Origin: Parabacteroides sp.
GTDB taxonomy: Bacteria > Bacteroidota > Bacteroidia > Bacteroidales > Tannerellaceae
NCBI GenBank assembly: GCA_022775005.1
Contig: JALFJR010000032.1
Location: forward strand, 1-51,030
Length of the DNA stretch: 51,030 nt
Direction of reading: 5' to 3'
Positions 7,134-15,277 of the stretch are shown here, one piece after another. Positions within the stretch are counted from its first letter, which is position 1, and each line of letters begins with the position of its first letter. Position numbers and translations under genes: made by a program. The notes beneath the pieces were generated by a model. The model saw nothing but the letters and a program-made list of their open reading frames with translations. It ran no database searches and was not told where the DNA came from.

Positions 7134-9572
7134 TTAGAAACACTCTTGCTCAGTACGCGCAATCACGTCTGCCTGCAAGTCTGCATTCATGTCGTTGAAA
7201 TAATCACTGTAACCGGCAACACGCACCAACAGATCACGATATTCCTCCGGACAACGTTGTGCTGCGTGTAAGGTTTCCGTATCCACCATATTAAATTGGA
7301 TATGGTGACCTCCCAACGCAAAATAACTGCGAATCAATGAGGCCAACTTTGCGATGTCCTCATCTCGCTTCAACAAGCTGGGCATAAAGCGTTGATTGAG
7401 CAATGTACCCCCACTCTTCGTTTGATCCAACTTGCCAAGCGACTTGATCACCGCAGAGGGTCCGTGTGTATCTGCTCCATGCGACGGAGAGGTTCCGTCA
7501 GAGATGGCTCTACCAGCCAAGCGACCATTAGGGGTTGCTCCCATGATTTTGCCGAAATAGACATGACAAGTGGTAGAAAGCATGTTCAAATGGAAACACT
7601 CACCCTTAGTATTGGGTTTGCCCTCGATCGCCTCATACAAATCATCAAATACCTTTACCGCAATCTCATCCGCATAATCGTCGTCATTGCCAAAGAACGG
7701 CGTTCGATTGAGAATCATTTGTCGCATCGGTTCATGACCGACAAAATTATCTTCCATAGCTTTCAGTAAGGCATCCATCGTAAAGTGTTTCTCCTCGAAT
7801 ACATGCTTACGCAACACTGAGAGGCTATCAGTGATCGTGCCTAAACCTGTACATTGAATATAAGTAGTGTTGTATCGTGGTCCGCAGTTATAATAGTCTT
7901 TTCCTTTCGCAATGCAATCATCAATAAAAAGGGAGAGGAAGGTAGCCGGCGCATACTTCGCAAACATCCGGTCGATATAGTTGCTGACACGTACCTTCAT
8001 ATCCACAAAATAGTGTATCTGTTTCAAAAAGGCAGCGTACAGCTCCTCATAGTTTTGGAACAAACGAGGATCTCCCGTGTGCAAACCAACCTGTCGTCCT
8101 GAAACAGGATCTATACCATCATGGAGTGTTACCTCCAATACCTTCGGCACATTCAGATAACCAGTCAACACATAGGCTTCTTTACCAAAAGCACCCACCT
8201 CGATACAGCCACTACAGCCACCCTCACGGGCATCACGCAAAGACTTTCCTTGGCGCATCAACTCCTCTACATACACATCTGGATTGAACACGGATGGATA
8301 GCCATGTCCTTGACGAATTACCTTGCAACCAGCCCTCAAAAAACGTTCTGGTGTACGTACGCTAACATGAATCGCACTACCGGGTTGAAGCAGGTGCAAT
8401 TCCTCAATCGTCTCCAACATAATATAAGAAACCTCACTTACACCATCGCTGCCATCAGCTTTAATACCTCCGATATTCAAATTTGTAAAATCGTTGTAAG
8501 TGCCACTCTCTTTAGCCGTGATACCTACCTTTGGAGGTGCAGTGTGGTTATTCACCTTGATGAAGAAGCAAGACATCAGTTCTTTCGCCTCATCACGGGT
8601 TAAGGTCCCGGCCGCAACCTCTCGCTCATAGAAAGGAGCTAAATGCTGATCGAAATGACCAGGATTCATCGCATCCCATCCATTCAACTCCGTAATAGTA
8701 CCTAAATGAATGAACCAATACATCTGGATCGCTTCCCAATAGGTACGCGGTGCATGCGCGGGTACCCAACGACATACCTCCGCAATCTTCAACAACTCAG
8801 CCTTTCGCTGGGGATCTTTCTCCGTCAGCGACATTTCATCCGCCAAATCAGCATGGCGCTCAGCAAACAGGATAGCGGCGTCACAAGAGATCAACATCGC
8901 TGTCAATTCTTCCTGCTTATCAGTTGCCTCCGGATCATTCATGAAATCCAAAGCAGCCAGTTCTTTAGCAATACGTGCTTTCAAATCAAGCAAGCCATAT
9001 TGATAGATCTTCCCATCCAAAGCGGTATGACCTGGTGCACGCTGCTCCATAAATTCAGTAAACATTCCCAACTCGTAAGCCTCTTTCCAGTCTTGAGGTA
9101 CATGGTTGAAAATACGCTCCCGCTGGGTACGTCCCAGCCAATAAGGAATCACCTCACGAGCATAGGTCTCAATATCCTCTTCGCTAATCGTATAACGTTG
9201 CAACTCACGGGTATTCAAGACATGCAAATCCTCTACACTGTGACAGGTCAGCTCCGGAAAGGTTGGAACAGCTTTTGGCTTGGGACCACGCTCACCCACA
9301 ATCAACTCGTCCGCTCCGATGTAAATGGTCTTATGCTTGCAAATCTCCAAGAAGTTGAGCGCACGCAAGATAGGAATAGGATACTTACCCTCATTCTCCT
9401 GGTAAAAACGGGTCTCGATCAGCGCACGCTCGATCGAAAGAGAGGGTTCTGCTTCAAATGACTCTTGACGAAGTCGTTTGATACGGGCACTCATGCCATA
9501 ATTGTTCGCCACATGAGAAGGGGCGAAATCCGTCGCATAGCGCGAGACGGAAAAGGTCGTTGCTGTTTGCAT
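7134..9572 (-). CDS. hypD: trans-4-hydroxy-L-proline dehydratase (glycyl radical enzyme)
   Basis: An 812-residue glycyl radical enzyme. Radical glycine: G787 in VRVAGYSDYFND. Thiyl-radical site: C456 with general base E458 in GGCSGCIEVGAFGKEAY. The C-I-E triplet followed by GKEAY separates dehydratases of the HypD type from pyruvate formate-lyase, which has adjacent Cys-Cys. Segments such as SIERALIET, TEFMEQRAPGHT and GNDDDYADEI agree with HypD as I remember it. HypD converts trans-4-hydroxyproline to pyrroline-5-carboxylate, which ProC reduces to proline, so gut anaerobes can use host collagen or plant hydroxyproline. No proC is in the window. About 26 residues precede the usual start; the ATG at residue 27 is an alternative. 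The symbol hypD is also used for an unrelated hydrogenase gene. Confidence 0.87.
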   Translation of the reverse strand: MQTATTFSVSRYATDFAPSHVANNYGMSARIKRLRQESFEAEPSLSIERALIETRFYQENEGKYPIPILRALNFLEICKHKTIYIGADELIVGERGPKPKAVPTFPELTCHSVEDLHVLNTRELQRYTISEEDIETYAREVIPYWLGRTQRERIFNHVPQDWKEAYELGMFTEFMEQRAPGHTALDGKIYQYGLLDLKARIAKELAALDFMNDPEATDKQEELTAMLISCDAAILFAERHADLADEMSLTEKDPQRKAELLKIAEVCRWVPAHAPRTYWEAIQMYWFIHLGTITELNGWDAMNPGHFDQHLAPFYEREVAAGTLTRDEAKELMSCFFIKVNNHTAPPKVGITAKESGTYNDFTNLNIGGIKADGSDGVSEVSYIMLETIEELHLLQPGSAIHVSVRTPERFLRAGCKVIRQGHGYPSVFNPDVYVEELMRQGKSLRDAREGGCSGCIEVGAFGKEAYVLTGYLNVPKVLEVTLHDGIDPVSGRQVGLHTGDPRLFQNYEELYAAFLKQIHYFVDMKVRVSNYIDRMFAKYAPATFLSLFIDDCIAKGKDYYNCGPRYNTTYIQCTGLGTITDSLSVLRKHVFEEKHFTMDALLKAMEDNFVGHEPMRQMILNRTPFFGNDDDYADEIAVKVFDDLYEAIEGKPNTKGECFHLNMLSTTCHVYFGKIMGATPNGRLAGRAISDGTSPSHGADTHGPSAVIKSLGKLDQTKSGGTLLNQRFMPSLLKRDEDIAKLASLIRSYFALGGHHIQFNMVDTETLHAAQRCPEEYRDLLVRVAGYSDYFNDMNADLQADVIARTEQECF

Positions 9573-9615
9573 TATAATGTATTTAAAAAGTGAAAACTAT
9601 AGATTGACTGGCCAC

Positions 9616-9633
9616 GCACTTTCGTCAAAGTGC
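9616..9633 (-). promoter_or_regulatory. Palindromic hairpin upstream of hypD
   Basis: A perfect 7-bp inverted repeat (GCACTTT / AAAGTGC, 4-nt spacer) ends 44 bp before the hypD start. It could be an operator or a 5' stem-loop of the transcript. There is no U-tract on the minus strand, so it is not a terminator of the usual type. I could not assign a convincing promoter. Confidence 0.45.
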
Positions 9634-9740
9634 TCAGCCTATCCAAACGTTACCTCTGCAATGCTACCGCTTGGCATAGAGAATCAAGCAGCTAAATAGT
9701 TTTCGATAGCTCTTTAAATACATATAAACTTACTAACGAG

Positions 9741-9770
9741 GAAAAGAGGGTGTATCAGAATACACCCTCT
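9741..9770 (-). terminator. Terminator of tdh
   Basis: A perfect 10-bp stem (9745-9754 and 9761-9770) with a 6-nt loop, followed on the minus strand by TTTTCC. It starts 8 bp after the tdh stop and separates tdh from hypD. Confidence 0.85.
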
Positions 9771-9777
9771 CCTATCT

Positions 9778-10731
9778 TCACTTAATCAATTTATCTTTTA
9801 ACTTCGCTAACATGTCACGAGTCATCGCATCCAGGTCATACTCCGGTTTCCAGCCCCACTCCTCACGGGCACAGGTATCATCCAACGAGTTCGGCCAAGA
9901 CTCGGCAATCGCCTGTCGCAACGGATCTACCTTGTATTCCATACGGAAGTCAGGCACATATTTCTGGATCTTATGGCAAATAATCTCTGGATCAAAACTC
10001 ATGGAAGCGATGTTGAAAGAGTTACGATGCACAAACTTTGAGGAATCGGCCTCCATGATCTCGATCGCTGCACGCAAGCCATCGGGCATATACATCATGT
10101 CCATAAAGGTACCTGCTGCGATCGGGCACTCAAACGTCTCCCCTTTCACCGCAGAATAGTAGATATCCACCGCATAATCCGTTGTACCACCACCCGGAGG
10201 AGTCACGTAAGAGATCAAACCCGGGAAACGAACCGAACGAGTGTCCACACCAAAACGAATAAAATAGTAATCACTCAGCAGCTCACCCGACACTTTTGTC
10301 ACACCATACATGGTACGAGGGTTACGAATCGTATCCTGGGGTGTCTTATCTTTCGGAGTATTATTACCAAATACGCCAATCGAACTAGGGGTGAACACTG
10401 CACATTTCATTTCTCTGGCCACCTCCAACACATTGAATAGGCCTCCCATACCAATTTTCCAAGCCAATTGGGGTTTCGTCTCCGCTACGGCTGAAAGAAG
10501 AGCGGCCAAGTTATAGATCGTGTCGATCTTGTATTTAGAGACCGTCTCCGCAATCTGCTGCTCGTTGGTGATGTCCACCAACGCCGACGGACCAGACTCC
10601 AACAATTCACCTTTAGGTTCTGCTCCCGGAATATAGCCAGCCACTATATTACCACTATAAATACTTCTCAATTTCATGGTTAACTCCGAACCTATTTGTC
10701 CGGTAGAACCGATCACCAATACATTCTTCAT
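9778..10731 (-). CDS. tdh: L-threonine 3-dehydrogenase, SDR (epimerase-like) type
   Basis: A 317-residue NAD-dependent extended short-chain dehydrogenase. It has the Rossmann motif GSTGQIG (8-14), NLAALLSA near 74-81, the catalytic Ser in FTPSSIGVFG (116/117), and Y142-x3-K146 in YGVTK. Length and the segments RFPGLISY, GGGTTDYAV and MDMMYMPDGLRA agree with the SDR-type threonine dehydrogenases of Bacteroidetes and animals rather than with the zinc MDR type of E. coli. The product, 2-amino-3-ketobutyrate, is the substrate of the enzyme encoded by the divergent kbl, which strongly supports the assignment over a sugar epimerase. Confidence 0.92.
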   Translation of the reverse strand: MKNVLVIGSTGQIGSELTMKLRSIYSGNIVAGYIPGAEPKGELLESGPSALVDITNEQQIAETVSKYKIDTIYNLAALLSAVAETKPQLAWKIGMGGLFNVLEVAREMKCAVFTPSSIGVFGNNTPKDKTPQDTIRNPRTMYGVTKVSGELLSDYYFIRFGVDTRSVRFPGLISYVTPPGGGTTDYAVDIYYSAVKGETFECPIAAGTFMDMMYMPDGLRAAIEIMEADSSKFVHRNSFNIASMSFDPEIICHKIQKYVPDFRMEYKVDPLRQAIAESWPNSLDDTCAREEWGWKPEYDLDAMTRDMLAKLKDKLIK

Positions 10732-10764
10732 CGCATTTAATGAGATTTAAGTAGTTCTCGCTGA

Positions 10765-10772
10765 CAAAGGTA
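10765..10772 (-). promoter_or_regulatory. -7 element upstream of tdh
   Basis: TACCTTTG on the minus strand matches TAnnTTTG and lies 34 bp before the tdh start. No convincing -33 element is visible. Confidence 0.55.
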
Positions 10773-10896
10773 AAGTTTACTTTCGAATTTATGGCTGATT
10801 CGCTCAAAAATTTCAAAAAAAAGAACGACCTTTGTGTGTCGCTTTGCTACTGTTGCCAGCGACCTATCAAAATAAACTAAATAAAACAGAGTATCT

Positions 10897-12087
10897 ATGT
10901 ACGGAAAACTAAAAGATTTCTTGACAAATGAGCTGGAATCCATCAAAGCGGCCGGCTTGTACAAAAATGAGCGTATCATCACAACTCCTCAACGAGCTGA
11001 CATCAAAGTGAACGCTGGAGCGGACGTGCTCAACTTTTGTGCGAACAATTATTTGGGTCTGTCAGACAACACCCGTCTGATCCAGGCAGCGAAAGAGGCG
11101 ATGGACACCCACGGCTATGGTATGTCGTCTGTTCGTTTCATCTGCGGTACACAAGACTTGCACAAACAATTGGAGGCAGCTATCTCCGATTATTTCCATA
11201 CCGAGGACACGATTCTTTATGCCGCTTGCTTCGATGCCAACGGTGGTCTGTTTGAGCCTTTGTTCGGAGAAGAGGATGCGATTATCTCCGATGCGTTGAA
11301 CCATGCTTCTATCATCGACGGCGTACGCCTTTGCAAGGCGAAACGGTATCGCTATGCCAATGCGGACATGGCCGACCTTGAGCGTTGTCTACAAGAGGCA
11401 CAAGCCCAACGTCATCGTATCATTGCTACTGACGGTGTCTTCTCAATGGACGGTAATGTAGCGCCAATGGATAAGATCTGCGAATTAGCTGAGAAATACG
11501 ATGCCTTGGTCATGGTGGATGAGTCTCACTCCGCAGGTGTTGTAGGTCCGACAGGACATGGTGTAGCCGAGCAATTCGGAGTATATGGTCGAGTAGATGT
11601 CTTCACGGGTACATTGGGTAAATCATTCGGTGGTGCTATGGGTGGATTTACGACTGGTCGGAAAGAGATCATCGACATGTTGCGCCAGCGCTCACGTCCC
11701 TACCTATTCTCCAACTCTGTCGCTCCTGCCATCATAGGTGCCAGCTTAGAGATGTTCAAGATGTTGAAGGAAAGCGATGCCCTGCACACCAAGTTGATGC
11801 AAAATGTCACCTACTTCCGTGAAAAGATGTTGGCTGCCGGCTTCGACATCAAGCCGACGCAATCCGCTATCTGCGCCGTAATGTTATATGACGCTAAGCT
11901 TTCACAAGACTTTGCAGCTAAGATGCAAGAAGAGGGAATATATGTGACAGGTTTCTATTATCCAGTAGTTCCGAAGGGGCAGGCACGTATCCGCGTACAG
12001 CTCTCAGCTGGTCATGAGACCGCTCATCTCGATAAAGCAATTGCTGCTTTCATCAAGGTAGGCAAGGAGTTAGGCGTCATCAAGTAA
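10897..12087 (+). CDS. kbl: Glycine C-acetyltransferase (2-amino-3-ketobutyrate CoA ligase)
   Basis: A 396-residue PLP enzyme of the alpha-oxoamine synthase family. It cleaves 2-amino-3-ketobutyrate with CoA to glycine and acetyl-CoA. Motifs: NFCANNYLGLS (46-56), FICGTQDLH (81-89), VDESHSAGVVG (207-217), and GTLGKSFGGAMGG with the Schiff-base lysine K242. The length is that of Kbl. It is transcribed away from tdh across a 165-bp gap, so the two steps of threonine degradation are encoded back to back. Related synthases (KBL versus BioF, serine palmitoyltransferase) are excluded mainly by the tdh context. Confidence 0.94.
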   Translation: MYGKLKDFLTNELESIKAAGLYKNERIITTPQRADIKVNAGADVLNFCANNYLGLSDNTRLIQAAKEAMDTHGYGMSSVRFICGTQDLHKQLEAAISDYFHTEDTILYAACFDANGGLFEPLFGEEDAIISDALNHASIIDGVRLCKAKRYRYANADMADLERCLQEAQAQRHRIIATDGVFSMDGNVAPMDKICELAEKYDALVMVDESHSAGVVGPTGHGVAEQFGVYGRVDVFTGTLGKSFGGAMGGFTTGRKEIIDMLRQRSRPYLFSNSVAPAIIGASLEMFKMLKESDALHTKLMQNVTYFREKMLAAGFDIKPTQSAICAVMLYDAKLSQDFAAKMQEEGIYVTGFYYPVVPKGQARIRVQLSAGHETAHLDKAIAAFIKVGKELGVIK

Positions 12088-12103
12088 ATATTATCCAACC
12101 ACT

Positions 12104-12189
12104 TATGATTTATGATTTATAATTTTAGGGTTTATAACTGTTCGCTGAAAGCACAATCATAAATCATAGAATTATAAATCATAAATCGT
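12104..12189 (+). repeat. A/T-rich 7-bp microsatellite forming an 18-bp inverted repeat
   Basis: The gap between kbl and mntH consists mostly of 7-bp units: TATGATT, TATGATT, TATAATT on the left, and AATCATA, AATCATA, GAATTAT, AAATCAT, AAATCGT on the right, the last abutting the mntH ATG. The left and right blocks are inverted copies: 12107-12124 and 12170-12187 are perfectly complementary over 18 bp. It could act as a terminator-like hairpin for kbl or hide the mntH start. Confidence 0.85.
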
Positions 12190-13443
12190 ATGTCATTGCT
12201 TGACAAACTAAAAATCAACCATCACCCCCATTCGGGTGCATTGGATCTGCTGAAATATATTGGTCCAGGACTATTAGTTACCGTAGGGTTCATTGATCCC
12301 GGAAATTGGGCGACTAACTTGGCCGCCGGCTCTATTTTTGGCTATGCCCTACTTTGGGTCGTCACCTTCTCTTCCATCATGCTGATCATTATCCAGCACA
12401 ATGTGGCACACTTGGGTATCGTTACAGGATTATGCCTTTCCGAAGCCGCCAATCGTTATTTACCCACTTCTTTAAGTCGGCCCATTATCCTCTCCGCTAT
12501 GTTAGCCAGTATCTCTACCTCTTTAGCTGAGATATTAGGAGGTGCGATTGCTCTACAGATGTTATTCGGTCTCCCCATCAAAGCAGGTGCTGTAATTGTC
12601 ACAGCAGTCTGTGTAGGTATGTTGTTCAGCAACACTTATAATAAAATTGAGCGTTGGATCATAACCTTCGTTTCCATTATTGGCCTCTCTTTCCTCTATG
12701 AATTATTCTTAGTAGATGTCGATTGGGGACAAGCTGTCACCGGCTGGATCAAGCCCTCTTTTCCTGACAATTCGCTATTAATCATTATGAGCGTATTAGG
12801 TGCTGTAGTCATGCCTCATAATCTGTTTCTCCATTCAGAGGTGATTCAAAGTCGAGAGTGGAACTTAAAGGAACCAGCTATCATCAAGAAGCAATTGAAA
12901 TATGAATTTTATGATACGCTTCTCTCTATGGGAATCGGCTGGGCAATCAATTCTGCTATGATTATTTTAGCCGCAGCAACTTTTTTCCAAGCGGGACACC
13001 CCGTGGAAGAGCTGGATCAAGCTCAACAACTGTTGGTACCATTGGTTGGCAATAATGCCGGTATCATCTTTGCGGCTGCTTTATTGTTGGCGGGCATTTC
13101 TTCAACCATCACTTCTGGCATTGCCGGAGCCTCAATTTTCGCTGGATTCTTTGGGGAAGCCTATAATCAAGGCGACCTTCATTCCAAGACGGGAATGCTG
13201 CTCTCCTTCTTGCCCGCATTAGCGCTTATCTTCTTGATAAGTGATCCTTTTGAAGGATTAATCATTTCACAGATGCTATTAAGCGTACAACTACCAATCA
13301 CCATTTTCACCCAGGTCTATCTGACATCCAATAAACGTGTCATGGGCACTTACGTCAATAGCCGATCTACCACCTTGTTGCTTGTTAGCTTGGCCTCTTT
13401 AGTGACCATCCTAAATATAGCGCTTCTCATCAGTCTCGTTTGA
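12190..13443 (+). CDS. mntH: NRAMP-family divalent metal (Mn/Fe) transporter
   Basis: A 417-residue inner-membrane protein with about 11 hydrophobic segments, a proton-coupled importer of Mn2+ or Fe2+ by family. The metal-binding motifs are present: DPGN at 36-39 in helix 1 and MPHN at 208-211 in helix 6 (family A-x-x-MPH), so a transition-metal substrate is likely rather than the magnesium or aluminium variants. The start follows directly on an A/T microsatellite and has no Shine-Dalgarno site. No promoter of its own was seen, so it may depend on read-through from kbl through the inverted repeat. Confidence 0.9.
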   Translation: MSLLDKLKINHHPHSGALDLLKYIGPGLLVTVGFIDPGNWATNLAAGSIFGYALLWVVTFSSIMLIIIQHNVAHLGIVTGLCLSEAANRYLPTSLSRPIILSAMLASISTSLAEILGGAIALQMLFGLPIKAGAVIVTAVCVGMLFSNTYNKIERWIITFVSIIGLSFLYELFLVDVDWGQAVTGWIKPSFPDNSLLIIMSVLGAVVMPHNLFLHSEVIQSREWNLKEPAIIKKQLKYEFYDTLLSMGIGWAINSAMIILAAATFFQAGHPVEELDQAQQLLVPLVGNNAGIIFAAALLLAGISSTITSGIAGASIFAGFFGEAYNQGDLHSKTGMLLSFLPALALIFLISDPFEGLIISQMLLSVQLPITIFTQVYLTSNKRVMGTYVNSRSTTLLLVSLASLVTILNIALLISLV

Positions 13444-13454
13444 AAAGAATTTTC

Positions 13455-13462
13455 TACCTTTG
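13455..13462 (+). promoter_or_regulatory. -7 element upstream of glnS
   Basis: TACCTTTG fits TAnnTTTG and lies 53 bp upstream of the glnS ATG, just behind the mntH stop. No -33 element at the usual distance was found. Confidence 0.6.
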
Positions 13463-13515
13463 CGTCAAATTGCGACATAAAGATTGACTAAAAACTATAC
13501 ATACATAAATATTAT

Positions 13516-15258
13516 ATGACAAGCGAAATCAATATCAACGAGGAAGAAGGCAAAAAAAGCTTGAACTTTATCGAAGCTGCTGTAGAGAAGGATTTAGCCG
13601 CCGGCAAGAATGGAGGACGTATACAAACCCGTTTCCCGCCCGAGCCGAATGGTTACCTGCACATCGGTCATGCCAAAGCCATTTGTCTTGATTTCGGTAT
13701 CGCAGAGCGACACGGAGGTGTCTGCAACTTGCGTTTTGACGATACCAATCCGACGAAAGAGGATGAGGAATATGTAGAGGCTATTAAGGAGGACATCCAA
13801 TGGTTGGGTTATCACTGGGGTAACGTCTATTACGCTTCTGATTACTTCCAGCGACTTTGGGATTTCGCTATCCGTTTGATCCAAGAGGGAAAAGCCTATA
13901 TTGATGAACAAACTTCCGAGCAAATCGCCCAGCAGAAAGGTACCCCCACGCAACCAGGCGTGGAAAGTCCCTACCGTAACCGTCCGATTGAAGAGAGTTT
14001 AGAGCTCTTCAAGAAGATGAACACTGGTGAGATTGAGGAGGGTGCCATGGTCTTACGAGCAAAGATAGACATGGCCAATCCGAATATGCACTTCCGCGAC
14101 CCAATCATCTATCGTGTGGTGAAACACCCTCACCACCGTACTGGCACTACGTGGAAAGCCTACCCAATGTATGACTTTGCTCATGGACAGAGCGATTTCT
14201 TTGAAGGAGTGACTCACTCATTGTGTACTTTAGAATTTGTGGTACACCGCCCTCTCTATGATCTCTTCGTTGATTGGCTGAAAGAGGGTAAAGATTTGGA
14301 TGATAACCGTCCACGGCAGACTGAGTTTAATAAACTCAACTTAAGCTATACCTTGATGAGTAAACGCAACCTACTAACCTTGGTAAAGGAGGGATTGGTA
14401 AATGGCTGGGATGATCCCCGTATGCCGACTATTTGTGGCTTCCGTCGTCGCGGCTACTCTCCAGAGTCAATTCGTAAGTTCATCGACAAGATTGGTTACA
14501 CCACTTACGATGCATTGAATGAGATCTCTTTGTTAGAGAGTGCCGTCAGAGAGGATCTGAACGCCCGAGCTATCCGTGTATCGGCCGTAATCAATCCGGT
14601 CAAGCTGATCATCACCAACTATCCGGAAGGACAGGTGGAGGAATTAGAGGCCATCAACAACCCGGAGGATCCGACAGCGGGTACCCACCAGATCGAGTTC
14701 AGCCGTGAATTGTGGATCGAGCGAGAGGACTTCATGGAGAATGCACCGAAGAAATATTTCCGCATGACACCGGGCCAAGAGGTTCGTCTGAAGAATGCTT
14801 ACATCGTGAAATGTACTGGCTGCAAGAAGAATGAGCAAGGTGAGGTAGAAGAGGTTTATTGCGAATACGATGCCAACACTCGCAGCGGTATGCCCGATGC
14901 TAACCGTAAAGTGAAGGGCACATTGCACTGGGTTAGCCAAGCACATTGCCTACAAGCGGAAGTGCGTTTATACGATCGTCTATGGAAAGTAGAGAATCCG
15001 CGTGATGAGTTGGCTGCTATCCGGGAGGCTAAGCAATGTGAGGCTTTGGAGGCGATGAAAGAGATCATCAATCCTGATTCACTGGAGATCAGAACAAACT
15101 GTTACATCGAAAAGTTTGTAGCTACGCTACCTAAACTATCCTATTTGCAGTTCCAGCGCATTGGTTATTTCAACATTGACACTGATTCTACTCCCGACCA
15201 TTTAGTATTCAACCGCACTGTCGGGCTAAAGGATACTTGGAGCAAGATCAATAAATAA
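13516..15258 (+). CDS. glnS: Glutaminyl-tRNA synthetase
   Basis: A 580-residue class I aminoacyl-tRNA synthetase that charges tRNA-Gln directly. It shows TRFPPEPNGYLHIGHAKA with the HIGH motif at 49-52, RFDDTNP, and the KMSKS-like LMSKR near residue 280. These mark GlnRS rather than a glutamyl-tRNA synthetase. The C-terminal anticodon-binding beta barrels follow (about 345-580). A cysteine-bearing insert (KCTGCKKNEQGEVEEVYCEYD, about 433-453) is an addition to the core. It leads an apparent operon with the TPR protein (19-bp gap) and the DUF368 protein. Confidence 0.95.
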   Translation: MTSEININEEEGKKSLNFIEAAVEKDLAAGKNGGRIQTRFPPEPNGYLHIGHAKAICLDFGIAERHGGVCNLRFDDTNPTKEDEEYVEAIKEDIQWLGYHWGNVYYASDYFQRLWDFAIRLIQEGKAYIDEQTSEQIAQQKGTPTQPGVESPYRNRPIEESLELFKKMNTGEIEEGAMVLRAKIDMANPNMHFRDPIIYRVVKHPHHRTGTTWKAYPMYDFAHGQSDFFEGVTHSLCTLEFVVHRPLYDLFVDWLKEGKDLDDNRPRQTEFNKLNLSYTLMSKRNLLTLVKEGLVNGWDDPRMPTICGFRRRGYSPESIRKFIDKIGYTTYDALNEISLLESAVREDLNARAIRVSAVINPVKLIITNYPEGQVEELEAINNPEDPTAGTHQIEFSRELWIEREDFMENAPKKYFRMTPGQEVRLKNAYIVKCTGCKKNEQGEVEEVYCEYDANTRSGMPDANRKVKGTLHWVSQAHCLQAEVRLYDRLWKVENPRDELAAIREAKQCEALEAMKEIINPDSLEIRTNCYIEKFVATLPKLSYLQFQRIGYFNIDTDSTPDHLVFNRTVGLKDTWSKINK

Positions 15259-15277
15259 AAACGTTCACGTAAGGAAC

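Noticed and set aside
7130-7162. Upstream start of the HypD activase
   Set aside because: It would overlap the hypD stop and add 11 atypical residues; the ATG at 7129 gives the family N-terminus.
7134-9572. Pyruvate formate-lyase as identity of the glycyl radical enzyme
   Set aside because: PFL has two adjacent active-site cysteines; here the site is Cys-Ile-Glu within GGCSGCIEVGAFGKEAY, which fits the dehydratase group.
9778-10731. UDP-sugar 4-epimerase as identity of the SDR protein
   Set aside because: The fold is the same, but family segments and the divergent kbl support threonine dehydrogenase.
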